A stretch of DNA of 8,811 nt from Thermoleophilia bacterium (GTDB lineage Bacteria; Actinomycetota; Thermoleophilia; Gaiellales; Gaiellaceae), in contig JAICZB010000079.1 of assembly GCA_025933895.1 (NCBI GenBank), positions 1 through 8,811 on the forward strand, in the 5' to 3' direction. The notes beneath the pieces are model-generated. The model was not told the DNA's origin and did not search any database. It worked only from the letters and a program-made list of their open reading frames with translations. The first letter of the stretch is position 1, and the number at the start of each line of letters is the position of its first letter. A program made the position numbers and the translations under genes. Positions 1 to 6,170 of the stretch are shown one piece after another.

Positions 1-1
1 G

Positions 2-142
2 ACGAGACGGACGACCCGCATGGAGCACTCGTTCGAGCTGCGGCGGATGCTGCCGGATCTGCAAGGCAGCGACACCGTCGTCGTCCACGCGTGGGGGCCG
101 AGGGGTGCCGGGTGCGATGCGGCCGGAACTCTGCCCGGGTGA
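2..142 (+). CDS. 3' end of an unrecognised protein (partial)
   Basis: An open frame enters from the left edge and ends at the TGA at 140-142, giving about 46 C-terminal residues. Nearly every third codon position up to about 110 is G or C, as in the clear genes of this window, and that is the main reason to call it coding. The tail contains FELRRMLPDLQGSDTVVVHAWG and shows no motif I recognise. It does not resemble the end of a histidine kinase ATPase domain, so it is no evidence for a sensor partner of the next gene. An internal ATG at 20 could make a 40-residue ORF, but a truncated longer gene is more likely. No function is assigned. Confidence 0.5.
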   Translation, partial: TRRTTRMEHSFELRRMLPDLQGSDTVVVHAWGPRGAGCDAAGTLPG

Positions 143-215
143 GACAGATCCGGTCGAGGCTCGCGGCCGTACTGAGTTTCAGGCGGAATTCTGCGGACAG
201 ACGGGAGCAGGGGAT
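143..215 (+). promoter_or_regulatory. Leader region of the response regulator gene with a CTGA/TCAG inverted repeat
   Basis: These 73 bases between the upstream stop and the chosen start of the response regulator have visibly lower GC than the flanking genes. They hold an inverted repeat, CTGA-GTT-TCAG, at 172-182. Its half-site CTGA is the same tetramer that is repeated four times at the end of the regulator gene, so autoregulation is possible. I see no convincing -35/-10 pair. A purine-rich GGAG lies at 204-207, eight bases before the TTG at 216, and supports that start. The regulatory role is inferred. Confidence 0.4.
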
Positions 216-971
216 TTGAGCGAGGGGATCGCAGCGGCGTACAGCGCGTCGGAACGCCCGGCACTCGGCGTCGCGCATCAGGCGTTGGTCGTCGCAGGCG
301 GAGCCGACACGACCCGGGCCGTGAAGCGCGCGCTGGCCGGGGCAGGATTCGAGGTGACGGTCGAGACGAGCGGCGCGGGCGCGTTGCTCCGCCTGCGGCA
401 GCGAGGATTCGACCTCGTCGTCCTCGAGGTGACCTGGTCCGGCGCCGGGGGCATCGACCTGATCCAGAGGATCCGAGCCGTCGGCGACGACGTTCCGATC
501 ATCGTGCTCGGGGCCTGGGACTCCGAGGCGGAGCTCGCCCTCAGCCTCGATCTCGGTGCCGACGACTACATGGCGAAGCCGGTCTCGTCGCGTGAGCTGG
601 TGAGCAGGAGCCGCGCGATTCTGCGTCGCGTGACCCGAGGCCCGGTCGAGGCCGGATCGCAGCGCAGGGTCGGCGTGCTGCGGATCGATCTGGCCCGCCA
701 CGAGGTCTTTCTCGGGGAGCGTTCCGTCGAAATCACCGCCTCCGAGCTCCGCGTGCTCGAGCTGCTCTCGAGCACCCCGAGCAAGGTCTTCACGCGGCAA
801 CAGATCATGGAGCATCTGTGGGCCGGGCCCTACTACGGGGACGGCCATCCCGTGGACACCCACATGCTCAACCTCCGCCGCAAGCTCGAGGACGATCCGG
901 CCCGTCCGAACCGGTTGCTGACCGTGCGCGGCGTCGGCTTCAGGCTCGTCGCGCCCGCCGGTGAGGACTGA
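216..971 (+). CDS. OmpR/PhoB-family response regulator with degenerate receiver domain
   Basis: This 251-residue protein has a receiver-like fold (about residues 22-138) and a C-terminal OmpR/PhoB winged helix (about 151-246), with the typical end VDTHMLNLRRKLEDD ... VRGVGFRLV. It should bind DNA as a dimer on direct repeats. The receiver is atypical. The acidic pair after strand 1 is replaced (LVVAGG, residues 24-29). The phospho-acceptor Asp is Glu71 (DLVVLEV). The conserved Thr/Ser is Gly99 (IIVLGA). Only Lys121 (AKP) remains. Phosphorylation is therefore unlikely, and Glu71 may mimic the phosphorylated state. I chose the TTG at 216 because GGAG at 204-207 is well spaced and the length fits the family. 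In-frame starts at 105 (GTG) and 117 (ATG) would overlap the upstream gene and add a non-conserved tail. No histidine kinase is adjacent. The di-heme cytochrome gene begins 33 bp downstream. Confidence 0.9.
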   Translation: MSEGIAAAYSASERPALGVAHQALVVAGGADTTRAVKRALAGAGFEVTVETSGAGALLRLRQRGFDLVVLEVTWSGAGGIDLIQRIRAVGDDVPIIVLGAWDSEAELALSLDLGADDYMAKPVSSRELVSRSRAILRRVTRGPVEAGSQRRVGVLRIDLARHEVFLGERSVEITASELRVLELLSSTPSKVFTRQQIMEHLWAGPYYGDGHPVDTHMLNLRRKLEDDPARPNRLLTVRGVGFRLVAPAGED

Positions 972-1011
972 CGAAACGCTGATTCAAGGCTGAGGGAACT
1001 CTGATTGCCGA
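968..1011 (+). promoter_or_regulatory. Four-copy CTGA tandem array, 11-bp period (candidate OmpR-type operator)
   Basis: CTGA starts at 968, 979, 990 and 1001, exactly 11 bp apart. The first three units also share AA at unit positions 8-9. The first copy includes the stop codon of the response regulator gene, and the last abuts the TTG at 1005. OmpR/PhoB-family regulators are known to bind tandem direct repeats with about one helical turn (10-11 bp) between half-sites, so this fits as an operator for the regulator encoded just upstream. It could control the cytochrome gene. No clear -10 element follows, so the promoter position is unknown. The third unit also contains GAGGGA (992-997), a possible ribosome binding site for a start at 1005. 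Confidence 0.6.
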
Positions 1012-2432
1012 GCGGGAACACTCCGGGTGTGCCCGCAGCGATGCAGCGCCTCCTGAAGAAGCTGTCCATGACGGTGGCGGCAGGCGTCGGCGTCTACGTG
1101 CTGGGAAGCCTGGTACTCACGGGCGGTGTCAGCGGGCTCGCCTCGATCGGCGAGCACAACGACCCGGACACTCAGCGGACGATGCAGCTGGTGGCCGAGG
1201 GCCGGAACGTGTTCCGCTTCGACACCTTCGGAGACCAGGCAGTGTGGGGCGGGGTGCTCGGCCTGCAAAAGGCGATCGAGGGCGCCAAGCTCGGCGGCGT
1301 CGGCCCGGGTGTGAGCCCGAAGACGGCGCTGGCGCTCGGCCTCAAGGTCGACTCCACGATGATCCCGCAAAAGGTCGCCGCCGCGATCAAGGCGGGCAAG
1401 GTGAACCTCGACGACCCGGCGGTGACGCTGACCCTGCTGAAGCTGAACGCGGTGGTCGGCGTCAAGGGCTTCTTCAACAGGCACGGCACGCTCAGCTCGA
1501 TCGGGATCACCTGCGCCGTCTGCCACTCCACGGTCGACGACTCCTTCGCCCCCGGAATCGGCCACCGGCTGGACGGTTGGCCGAACCAGGATCTGAACGT
1601 CGGTGCGATCGTCGCCGCGGCGCCGAACCTCACGCCGCTCGAGCAGTCGCTCGGTGTGGACGAGGCGACGCTGAAGAAGGTCCTGCTCGGCTGGGGCCCG
1701 GGGTTCTTCAACGCCGAGCTCGACCTCGACGGCAAGGCGATCGGGCCCGACGGCACTCCTCATAGCGCCGCGACGCGGATCCCGAGCGCTTTCGGCAAGG
1801 ACGGCCAGAACCTGCACACGTGGGAAGGCGGCTGGGGATCGGTGACCTACTGGAACGCCTTCGTCGCGAACCTCGAGATGCACGGGCAGGGAAACTTCCT
1901 CGACGCGCGCCTGGACAACAAGTCGAAGTTCCCGCTCGCGGCCGCAGCCGGCTTCGGACACACGGTCCCCTACGTCGGCGAAGGCGTCCTCCCGGTACCG
2001 GCGCAGCCGCAGGGGCCCGATCTGATCACCGAGGCGTTGCGTCCCCTCGACTTCTACGAGCACTGGCTGCCGGTGCCCCAGCCGCCGGCGAACAGCTTCA
2101 ACCACGCCGCAGCGGCGCGCGGCAAGGTGGTCTTCGACGGCGTCGGCAAGTGCTCGTCGTGCCACATGGGCTCGCTCGGCACCGCACCCGGCTACAACGC
2201 CGTCAAGCCCTCGCAGATCTGCATCGATTCGTTCCAGGCCGACCGCGGCCCCGACGGCACGTACACGATCGCTCCGCTGCAGGCCCTCTTCACCCGGTCG
2301 AAGCGCGGCTTCTACCACGACGGCCGCTTCAAGACGCTGCTGGACGTCGTCAACCACTACAACAGCTGCTTCGACCTCGATCTGACGCGCGGCCAGAAGA
2401 GCGACCTCGTCCAGTACCTGAAGAGCCGGTAG
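1005..2432 (+). CDS. Di-heme cytochrome c, cytochrome c peroxidase/MauG-like, membrane-anchored or exported
   Basis: This 475-residue protein has an N-terminal basic stretch (RLLKK) and a hydrophobic segment at about 21-40, a signal peptide or anchor that places the rest outside the membrane. Two c-type heme motifs are present: CAVCH at 170-174 and CSSCH at 383-387. The C-terminal part (TRSKRGFYHDGRF, with His438 in YHDG, then LLDVVNHY) matches the end of bacterial di-heme peroxidases (FHDG ... LxEVVxHY). The family transfers electrons and often reduces peroxide; the substrate here is unknown. At 475 residues it is longer than classical CcpA enzymes, so an electron-transfer or oxidase role is equally possible. 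The start is uncertain. TTG 1005 has GAGGGA seven bases upstream, whereas ATG 1041 gives a more typical signal peptide (MQRLLKKLS) but has no ribosome binding site. The gene lies 33 bp after the response regulator and converges with the methyltransferase across 24 bp. Confidence 0.87.
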   Translation: MPSGNTPGVPAAMQRLLKKLSMTVAAGVGVYVLGSLVLTGGVSGLASIGEHNDPDTQRTMQLVAEGRNVFRFDTFGDQAVWGGVLGLQKAIEGAKLGGVGPGVSPKTALALGLKVDSTMIPQKVAAAIKAGKVNLDDPAVTLTLLKLNAVVGVKGFFNRHGTLSSIGITCAVCHSTVDDSFAPGIGHRLDGWPNQDLNVGAIVAAAPNLTPLEQSLGVDEATLKKVLLGWGPGFFNAELDLDGKAIGPDGTPHSAATRIPSAFGKDGQNLHTWEGGWGSVTYWNAFVANLEMHGQGNFLDARLDNKSKFPLAAAAGFGHTVPYVGEGVLPVPAQPQGPDLITEALRPLDFYEHWLPVPQPPANSFNHAAAARGKVVFDGVGKCSSCHMGSLGTAPGYNAVKPSQICIDSFQADRGPDGTYTIAPLQALFTRSKRGFYHDGRFKTLLDVVNHYNSCFDLDLTRGQKSDLVQYLKSR

Positions 2433-2456
2433 CGCGAAGCGCCGCCGCCTCCAACG

Positions 2457-3071
2457 TCAGCTGCGACGGCCGACCACCCGCGCGCCCGTCGCAGGGACGT
2501 CGCCGCGGGCGATCGCCTCCTCCTCGACCGCACGGAACGCGTCGCCGAGCTTCCAGTAGTGGAGCCACGGGCCGCGCACCGGCGGGCCGAGCTCGAAATG
2601 GGGCTCGAGAGCCGCGAGGATCCGCTCGAGCGGGTGCAGGTGGTCGCGATGCTCGTGGACGAGCTCCTCGGCGCTCTTCGGCTGGGGCTCGCCGAGCGCG
2701 CGACGCTGCTCGAGCCACCAGGCCGCCGCGGTGGTGTCGAAGGCGCCGACGTCGAACTCGTCGATCACGAGCGTCCCGCCCGGCTCGACGAGCTCGCCGA
2801 GCCGGCGGCAGGACTCCTCGAGCGGATCGACGTGGTGGAGCGAGACGATCGCGACCGCGGCAGCAAACGAGCCGTTGGGCTCGTCCAGATCGACGAGCGC
2901 GACGGGGCGGACGTCGTCGCTGTCGGATCCGGGGTCGATCGCCAGCACGTCGTACCCGGCCGTGCGGAGCGCGCGGGCGAGGCGGCCGGAGCCCGCGCCG
3001 ATCTCGAGCACACGCACGGGCGGCTCGGGCAGGTTCGCGCGGGCGAAGGCCCTCAGGTCGGGGGATGCCAC
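2457..3071 (-). CDS. Class I SAM-dependent methyltransferase (Methyltransf_11 type)
   Basis: This is a 204-residue Rossmann-fold methyltransferase. Motif I, VLEIGAGSG (21-29), binds S-adenosylmethionine. Asp46 at the end of strand 2 (DVLAIDPG) is in the ribose-binding position. The SLHHVD segment (77-82) and the EPGGTLVIDEF strand (96-106) match motifs II/III of ubiE-like small-molecule methyltransferases. The C-terminal half (AAWWLEQRRALG ... HYWKLGDAF) probably forms a substrate lid, but the substrate cannot be told. The start is GTG at 3071; the upstream in-frame codons soon reach a stop, and no ribosome binding site is visible. The gene converges with the cytochrome gene (24 bp, only a weak GCGC-GAA-GCGC hairpin) and diverges from the alcohol dehydrogenase across 25 bp. 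Confidence 0.88.
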   Translation of the reverse strand: MASPDLRAFARANLPEPPVRVLEIGAGSGRLARALRTAGYDVLAIDPGSDSDDVRPVALVDLDEPNGSFAAAVAIVSLHHVDPLEESCRRLGELVEPGGTLVIDEFDVGAFDTTAAAWWLEQRRALGEPQPKSAEELVHEHRDHLHPLERILAALEPHFELGPPVRGPWLHYWKLGDAFRAVEEEAIARGDVPATGARVVGRRS

Positions 3072-3084
3072 GCGGCCAATTCTT

Positions 3085-3090
3085 TACGGT
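3085..3090 (+). promoter_or_regulatory. Candidate -10 element of a leaderless promoter for the alcohol dehydrogenase
   Basis: TACGGT fits the actinobacterial -10 pattern TANNNT and ends six bases before the ATG at 3097. Transcription would then start at or next to the A of the start codon. There is no Shine-Dalgarno-like sequence in the 25-bp gap to the divergent methyltransferase, which agrees with a leaderless mRNA. No clear -35 is seen. Confidence 0.5.
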
Positions 3091-3096
3091 GTCGCC

Positions 3097-4203
3097 ATGA
3101 GGATGCGGGCCGCAGTGCTCGAGGAGTTCGGGAAGCCGCTCGTCGTGCAGGACGTCGAGCTCTCGGACCCGCGCGCGGGAGAGGTCCTGGTGCGCCTCGT
3201 GGCGTGCGGTGTCTGCCACACGGACCTGTACACGGCCTCGGGCGCCGATCCGTCCGGCTACGCGCCGACCGTGCTCGGGCACGAGGGCGCGGGCGTCGTC
3301 GAGCAGGTGGGGGAGGGCGTCTCGTCGATCGCTCCCGGCGACCACGTCGTCACGCTGTTCTCGCCTCAGTGCCGGGAATGCGTCCACTGCCGGAGCCCGA
3401 GGACGAACCTCTGCCTCGCGATCCGGGAGCAGCAGAACAAGGGATTCCTGCCCGACGGCACGACACGGCTCGCGCGGGACGGCGAGCCGATCCGTCACTT
3501 CATGGGCACCTCGACGTTCGCGGAGTACACGGTGATGCCGGAGATCGCGCTCGCGAAGATCGATCCCGAGGCTCCGTTCGAACATGCCTGTCTCTTTGCC
3601 TGCGGCCTGTCGACGGGGCTGGGCGCGGCGATGTACACCGCGCAGGTCGAGGCGGGATCGACGTGCGTCGTCTTCGGCGCGGGCATGGTCGGGCTCGGTG
3701 CCGTCGCCGGCTGCCGCCTGCAGGGAGCCGAACGGATCGTCGTGGTCGACCTCTCGGAGGAACGGCTGGCGCTCGCGCGCGGGCAGGGAGCGACCGAGAC
3801 GATGATCGGCGGGGCAGACGCAGTCGAGCGCATCGTCGAGGCGACCGACGGCTTCGGCGCCGACTACACGTTCGAGGCGACCGGCAACGTTGCGGTGATG
3901 CGCCAGGCGGTCGAGTCGGCGCGGATGGGCTGGGGTCTCTGCACCGTCGTGGGCGTTGCCGGCAAGGGCGAGACCCTCGACATCGTCCCGCGGTTCCTGA
4001 TCCAGGGCCGCCGGGTCTGCGGGTCGTCCTTCGGAGGCGTGAAAGGCCGCGACCAGGTGCCGGAGCTCGTCGAGCGCGCGCTCGCCGGAGACATCGACGT
4101 CGCGCCGTTCGTCTCCCACACGTTGAGCCTCGACGAGGTGAACCAGGGGTTCGAGCTGATGGAGGCCCAGGACGGGATCCGCAGCGTGATCCGCTTCGGC
4201 TGA
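3097..4203 (+). CDS. frmA: Class III zinc alcohol dehydrogenase (S-(hydroxymethyl)glutathione dehydrogenase-like)
   Basis: This 368-residue medium-chain dehydrogenase is cytosolic and NAD-linked. Catalytic zinc ligands are visible as Cys40 (GVCHTD), His62 with Glu63 (GHEGAG) and Cys168 (CGLSTG). Structural zinc ligands are Cys92, Cys95, Cys98 and Cys106 (CRECVHC ... NLC). The coenzyme fold has VFGAGMVGLGAV followed by the acidic VVVDLSEE that selects NAD. Features typical of class III enzymes are kept: SGADPSG, AIREQQNKGFLPDGTTR (Arg109 aligns with the arginine that holds the glutathione carboxylate), MGTSTFAEYTV and SFGGVKGRDQVPELV. The likely reaction is oxidation of a formaldehyde-thiol adduct. 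Which thiol is used is open, since many actinobacteria use mycothiol with a different enzyme. The start ATG 3097 was chosen over upstream in-frame codons because homology begins there and a -10 sits six bases upstream. A second ATG is at 3103. The EamA gene follows after 3 bp. Confidence 0.9.
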   Translation: MRMRAAVLEEFGKPLVVQDVELSDPRAGEVLVRLVACGVCHTDLYTASGADPSGYAPTVLGHEGAGVVEQVGEGVSSIAPGDHVVTLFSPQCRECVHCRSPRTNLCLAIREQQNKGFLPDGTTRLARDGEPIRHFMGTSTFAEYTVMPEIALAKIDPEAPFEHACLFACGLSTGLGAAMYTAQVEAGSTCVVFGAGMVGLGAVAGCRLQGAERIVVVDLSEERLALARGQGATETMIGGADAVERIVEATDGFGADYTFEATGNVAVMRQAVESARMGWGLCTVVGVAGKGETLDIVPRFLIQGRRVCGSSFGGVKGRDQVPELVERALAGDIDVAPFVSHTLSLDEVNQGFELMEAQDGIRSVIRFG

Positions 4204-4206
4204 CCG

Positions 4207-5070
4207 GTGAGCGGCGAGACACTCGCCGGCCTCGTGCTGGCGTTCGTTTCCGCCGGGCTCATCAACATCGCGTACCTGCAGGAGCACGACGCCGCCGCCG
4301 ACCTGCCGGCCCTCTCCATGCGCCGTCCGATCCAGTCCGCCCGGCTGCTGCTCGGGGACTCGAGCTGGCTGCTCGGATTCGCGATGGAGTCCGGCGGCTT
4401 CCTGCTCTATGCCGTCGCGCTCGCGCTCGCACCCCTCTCCCTCGTGCAGAGCATCGGCGCGGGCGGGATCGGTGTGCTCGCCTTTGCGTCGGCCCGAATG
4501 GCAAGGCGGCGGCTTGCGCCGGTGGAGCTCACCGGCGTCCTGCTCTCGGTGCTCGGCCTCGTCGCGCTCGCCGTCTCGCTCGTGGGCGGAAGGGCCCGAG
4601 AGGGAGAGGGAAAGCTCGGACCGATCCTGCTCTGGCTCGGAGCGACGGCGTTCGTCGCGATCGTGCTGGTGATCGTCGGCCGCCGGCGCTGGGGAACGGC
4701 CGTCGCGAGCGGCGTCGCGGGCGGACTCTTCTTCTCGATCGGCGACATCTCGACGAAGCTGGCCACGCAGGGCGGCGCGCGCGTTGCCTTCGGCGTGCTC
4801 CTTCTCATCGGCTACGCCGCGGGCACGGGCCTGCTCCAGGTCGGCTACCAGGCCGGCCGCGCGCTCACCGTCGCCGGTCTCGCGACTCTCGCGACCAACG
4901 CCCTACCGATCGCGGCCGGCACCGTGATCCTCGCCGAGCCGCTGCCGACCGGCGTGCGCGGGGCCATTCGTCTGGTCGCGTTCGCCGCCGTGGTCACGGG
5001 AGCGGTTCTGCTCACGCGCGAGCCGCGGTCCAGGAAAGCGGCTCCGGAAGCGGCTTCGGCGGAAGCATGA
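4207..5070 (+). CDS. EamA/DMT-superfamily-like integral membrane transporter
   Basis: This 287-residue, strongly hydrophobic protein has about nine transmembrane segments (roughly 6-25, 54-76, 78-96, 108-127, 138-158, 163-183, 192-214, 219-242 and 251-269) and a short charged C-terminal tail. The two similar halves, with glycine-rich helices such as LVQSIGAGGIGVLAF in the first and TNALPIAAGTVILAEPLP in the second, are typical of drug/metabolite-type (EamA) or NIPA-like carriers. The substrate is not predictable. The GTG start lies three bases after the dehydrogenase stop and has no ribosome binding site, so translation is probably coupled to that gene. Its stop overlaps the ATG of the next gene as ATGA (5067-5070). 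Co-transcription with the dehydrogenase suggests, but does not show, a shared substrate. Confidence 0.85.
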   Translation: MSGETLAGLVLAFVSAGLINIAYLQEHDAAADLPALSMRRPIQSARLLLGDSSWLLGFAMESGGFLLYAVALALAPLSLVQSIGAGGIGVLAFASARMARRRLAPVELTGVLLSVLGLVALAVSLVGGRAREGEGKLGPILLWLGATAFVAIVLVIVGRRRWGTAVASGVAGGLFFSIGDISTKLATQGGARVAFGVLLLIGYAAGTGLLQVGYQAGRALTVAGLATLATNALPIAAGTVILAEPLPTGVRGAIRLVAFAAVVTGAVLLTREPRSRKAAPEAASAEA

Positions 5071-6170
5071 TCGACGGCCGGAGGCCTGTTACGTTTCCGC
5101 TCGTGAGACGTGCCGGTGTCGTTCCAGCTGTTCTCGTCCTCGTAGCCGCTGTCCTCGTCCTCACCATGGTCTCGGCGGCAGGAGCTGCGCGGCCCGGGTA
5201 TGCGTGGCACGACACAGACACCGGTACGACGGCCCACTTCCGCGGGCTCGCCGCCGTGAGCGCGCGGACCGCGTGGGTCAGCGGATACACCGATACGGAC
5301 GGCGTGATCATGCGCACGACCGACCGCGGCGCGACGTGGCAGGACGTGACCCCGCCCGACGTCGCCGGCCTCCAGTTCCGCGACATCTCGGCCTTCTCCG
5401 CGAGGGACGCCGTCGCGATGTCGATCGGGAACAACCCGGGGGACTTCCGCATGTACGTCACCCACAACGGCGGCAAGGCCTGGGCCATCACCTTCGTCAA
5501 CTCCGAGCCGACGGCGTTCTACGACTGCATGTCGTTCTTCAACCGGAGGGTCGGGCTCGCGGTATCCGACCCGCCGGACGGCGTGCACTTCCGCGTGATC
5601 AAGACCACCGACGGCGGGATGAGCTGGCACGTGACGGGGCTCCAGATGCCGGCCGCGCCCGGTGCCTTCGGGTTTGCCGCGAGCGGTGAGTGCCTCACGA
5701 CGAACCACGGCCGCCGCGCCTGGTTCGGCAGCGGCGGCGCCGAGGCGAGCATCTTCCGCTCGAACGATCGCGGCGTCACGTGGACGAAGTCGCCGACGCC
5801 GATGCTGACCGGCGCCAGCGCCGGCGTCAACGGGATCGCCTTCAAGGGCCAGAACCAGGGGATCGCGGTCGGCGGCGACTTCTCGCTTCCGACGGCCTCT
5901 CCCGACAGCTTCGCGAGCACTCGCAACGGCGGTAAGAGCTGGAGCCTCGTTCCCCACGCGCCGTCGGATTACCGCTCCGGCGTCGCCTGGACGAACGGAC
6001 ACACAGCGATTGCGGTCGGCCTCTCGGGCAGCGACTTCAGCACGAACTTCGGCGCGTCCTGGCAGCGCTTCGACGACGGCAGCCTCGACACCGTCGACTG
6101 CGCACGGCCGACCGCGTGCTGGGCCTCCGGCGCGAACGGCCGGGTGGTCTACCTCGTCAGGACCCGCTAG
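5067..6170 (+). CDS. Secreted Asp-box (BNR/Ycf48-like) beta-propeller protein
   Basis: This 367-residue protein is probably exported. A basic n-region, a long hydrophobic stretch (VVPAVLVLVAAVLVLTMVSA) and a cleavage-like AAGA/A near residue 40 form a signal peptide. Six Asp-box motifs (S/T-x-D/N-x-G-x-x-W) follow: TTDRGATW (84-91), THNGGKAW (132-139), TTDGGMSW (180-187), SNDRGVTW (232-239), TRNGGKSW (285-292) and STNFGASW (325-332). This repeat marks sialidase/Ycf48-type beta-propellers. No catalytic residues of sialidases can be assigned, so a binding or scaffold role is more likely. Two starts compete: ATG 5067, overlapping the upstream stop as ATGA with GGCGGAAG before it, and GTG 5103, seven bases after a TACGTT -10-like element, which gives the cleaner signal peptide MRRAGVVPAV. 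The 3' end overlaps the convergent polymerase gene by 14 bp. Confidence 0.85.
   Translation: MIDGRRPVTFPLVRRAGVVPAVLVLVAAVLVLTMVSAAGAARPGYAWHDTDTGTTAHFRGLAAVSARTAWVSGYTDTDGVIMRTTDRGATWQDVTPPDVAGLQFRDISAFSARDAVAMSIGNNPGDFRMYVTHNGGKAWAITFVNSEPTAFYDCMSFFNRRVGLAVSDPPDGVHFRVIKTTDGGMSWHVTGLQMPAAPGAFGFAASGECLTTNHGRRAWFGSGGAEASIFRSNDRGVTWTKSPTPMLTGASAGVNGIAFKGQNQGIAVGGDFSLPTASPDSFASTRNGGKSWSLVPHAPSDYRSGVAWTNGHTAIAVGLSGSDFSTNFGASWQRFDDGSLDTVDCARPTACWASGANGRVVYLVRTR
5090..5095 (+). promoter_or_regulatory. Candidate -10 element for an internal leaderless start of the beta-propeller gene
   Basis: TACGTT fits TANNNT and ends seven bases before the GTG at 5103. It closely resembles the TTTACGGT element before the dehydrogenase (TTACG then GT or TT). 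If used, it would let the secreted protein be made separately from the operon, with a start codon 36 bp downstream of the coupled ATG at 5067. Confidence 0.35.

Noticed and set aside
105..215. Longer start (GTG 105 or ATG 117) for the response regulator
   Set aside because: It would overlap the coding-looking upstream frame, adds 37 non-conserved residues with weaker codon bias, and lacks a good ribosome binding site; TTG 216 has GGAG at the right distance.
984..2357. Long minus-strand ORF opposite the di-heme cytochrome
   Set aside because: Arg/Val/Glu-rich translation with no motifs; a shadow of a GC-rich gene whose plus-strand frame has two CxxCH motifs.
2432..2442. GCGC-GAA-GCGC hairpin between the cytochrome and methyltransferase genes as a terminator
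   Set aside because: The stem is only 4 bp and there is no T tract on either strand; chance is likely in such GC-rich DNA.
2731..3096. Upstream extension of the dehydrogenase frame
   Set aside because: Ser/Arg/Thr-rich translation opposite the methyltransferase; family homology begins at ATG 3097.
2350..4287. Long minus-strand ORF across the methyltransferase and dehydrogenase
   Set aside because: Low-complexity Arg/Asp-rich translation; the true genes there are recognisable in other frames.
2559..5066. Very long plus-strand frame upstream of the propeller
   Set aside because: It runs through the methyltransferase, dehydrogenase and transporter in the wrong frame and yields Arg/Gly-rich nonsense; only the part from 5067 is real.
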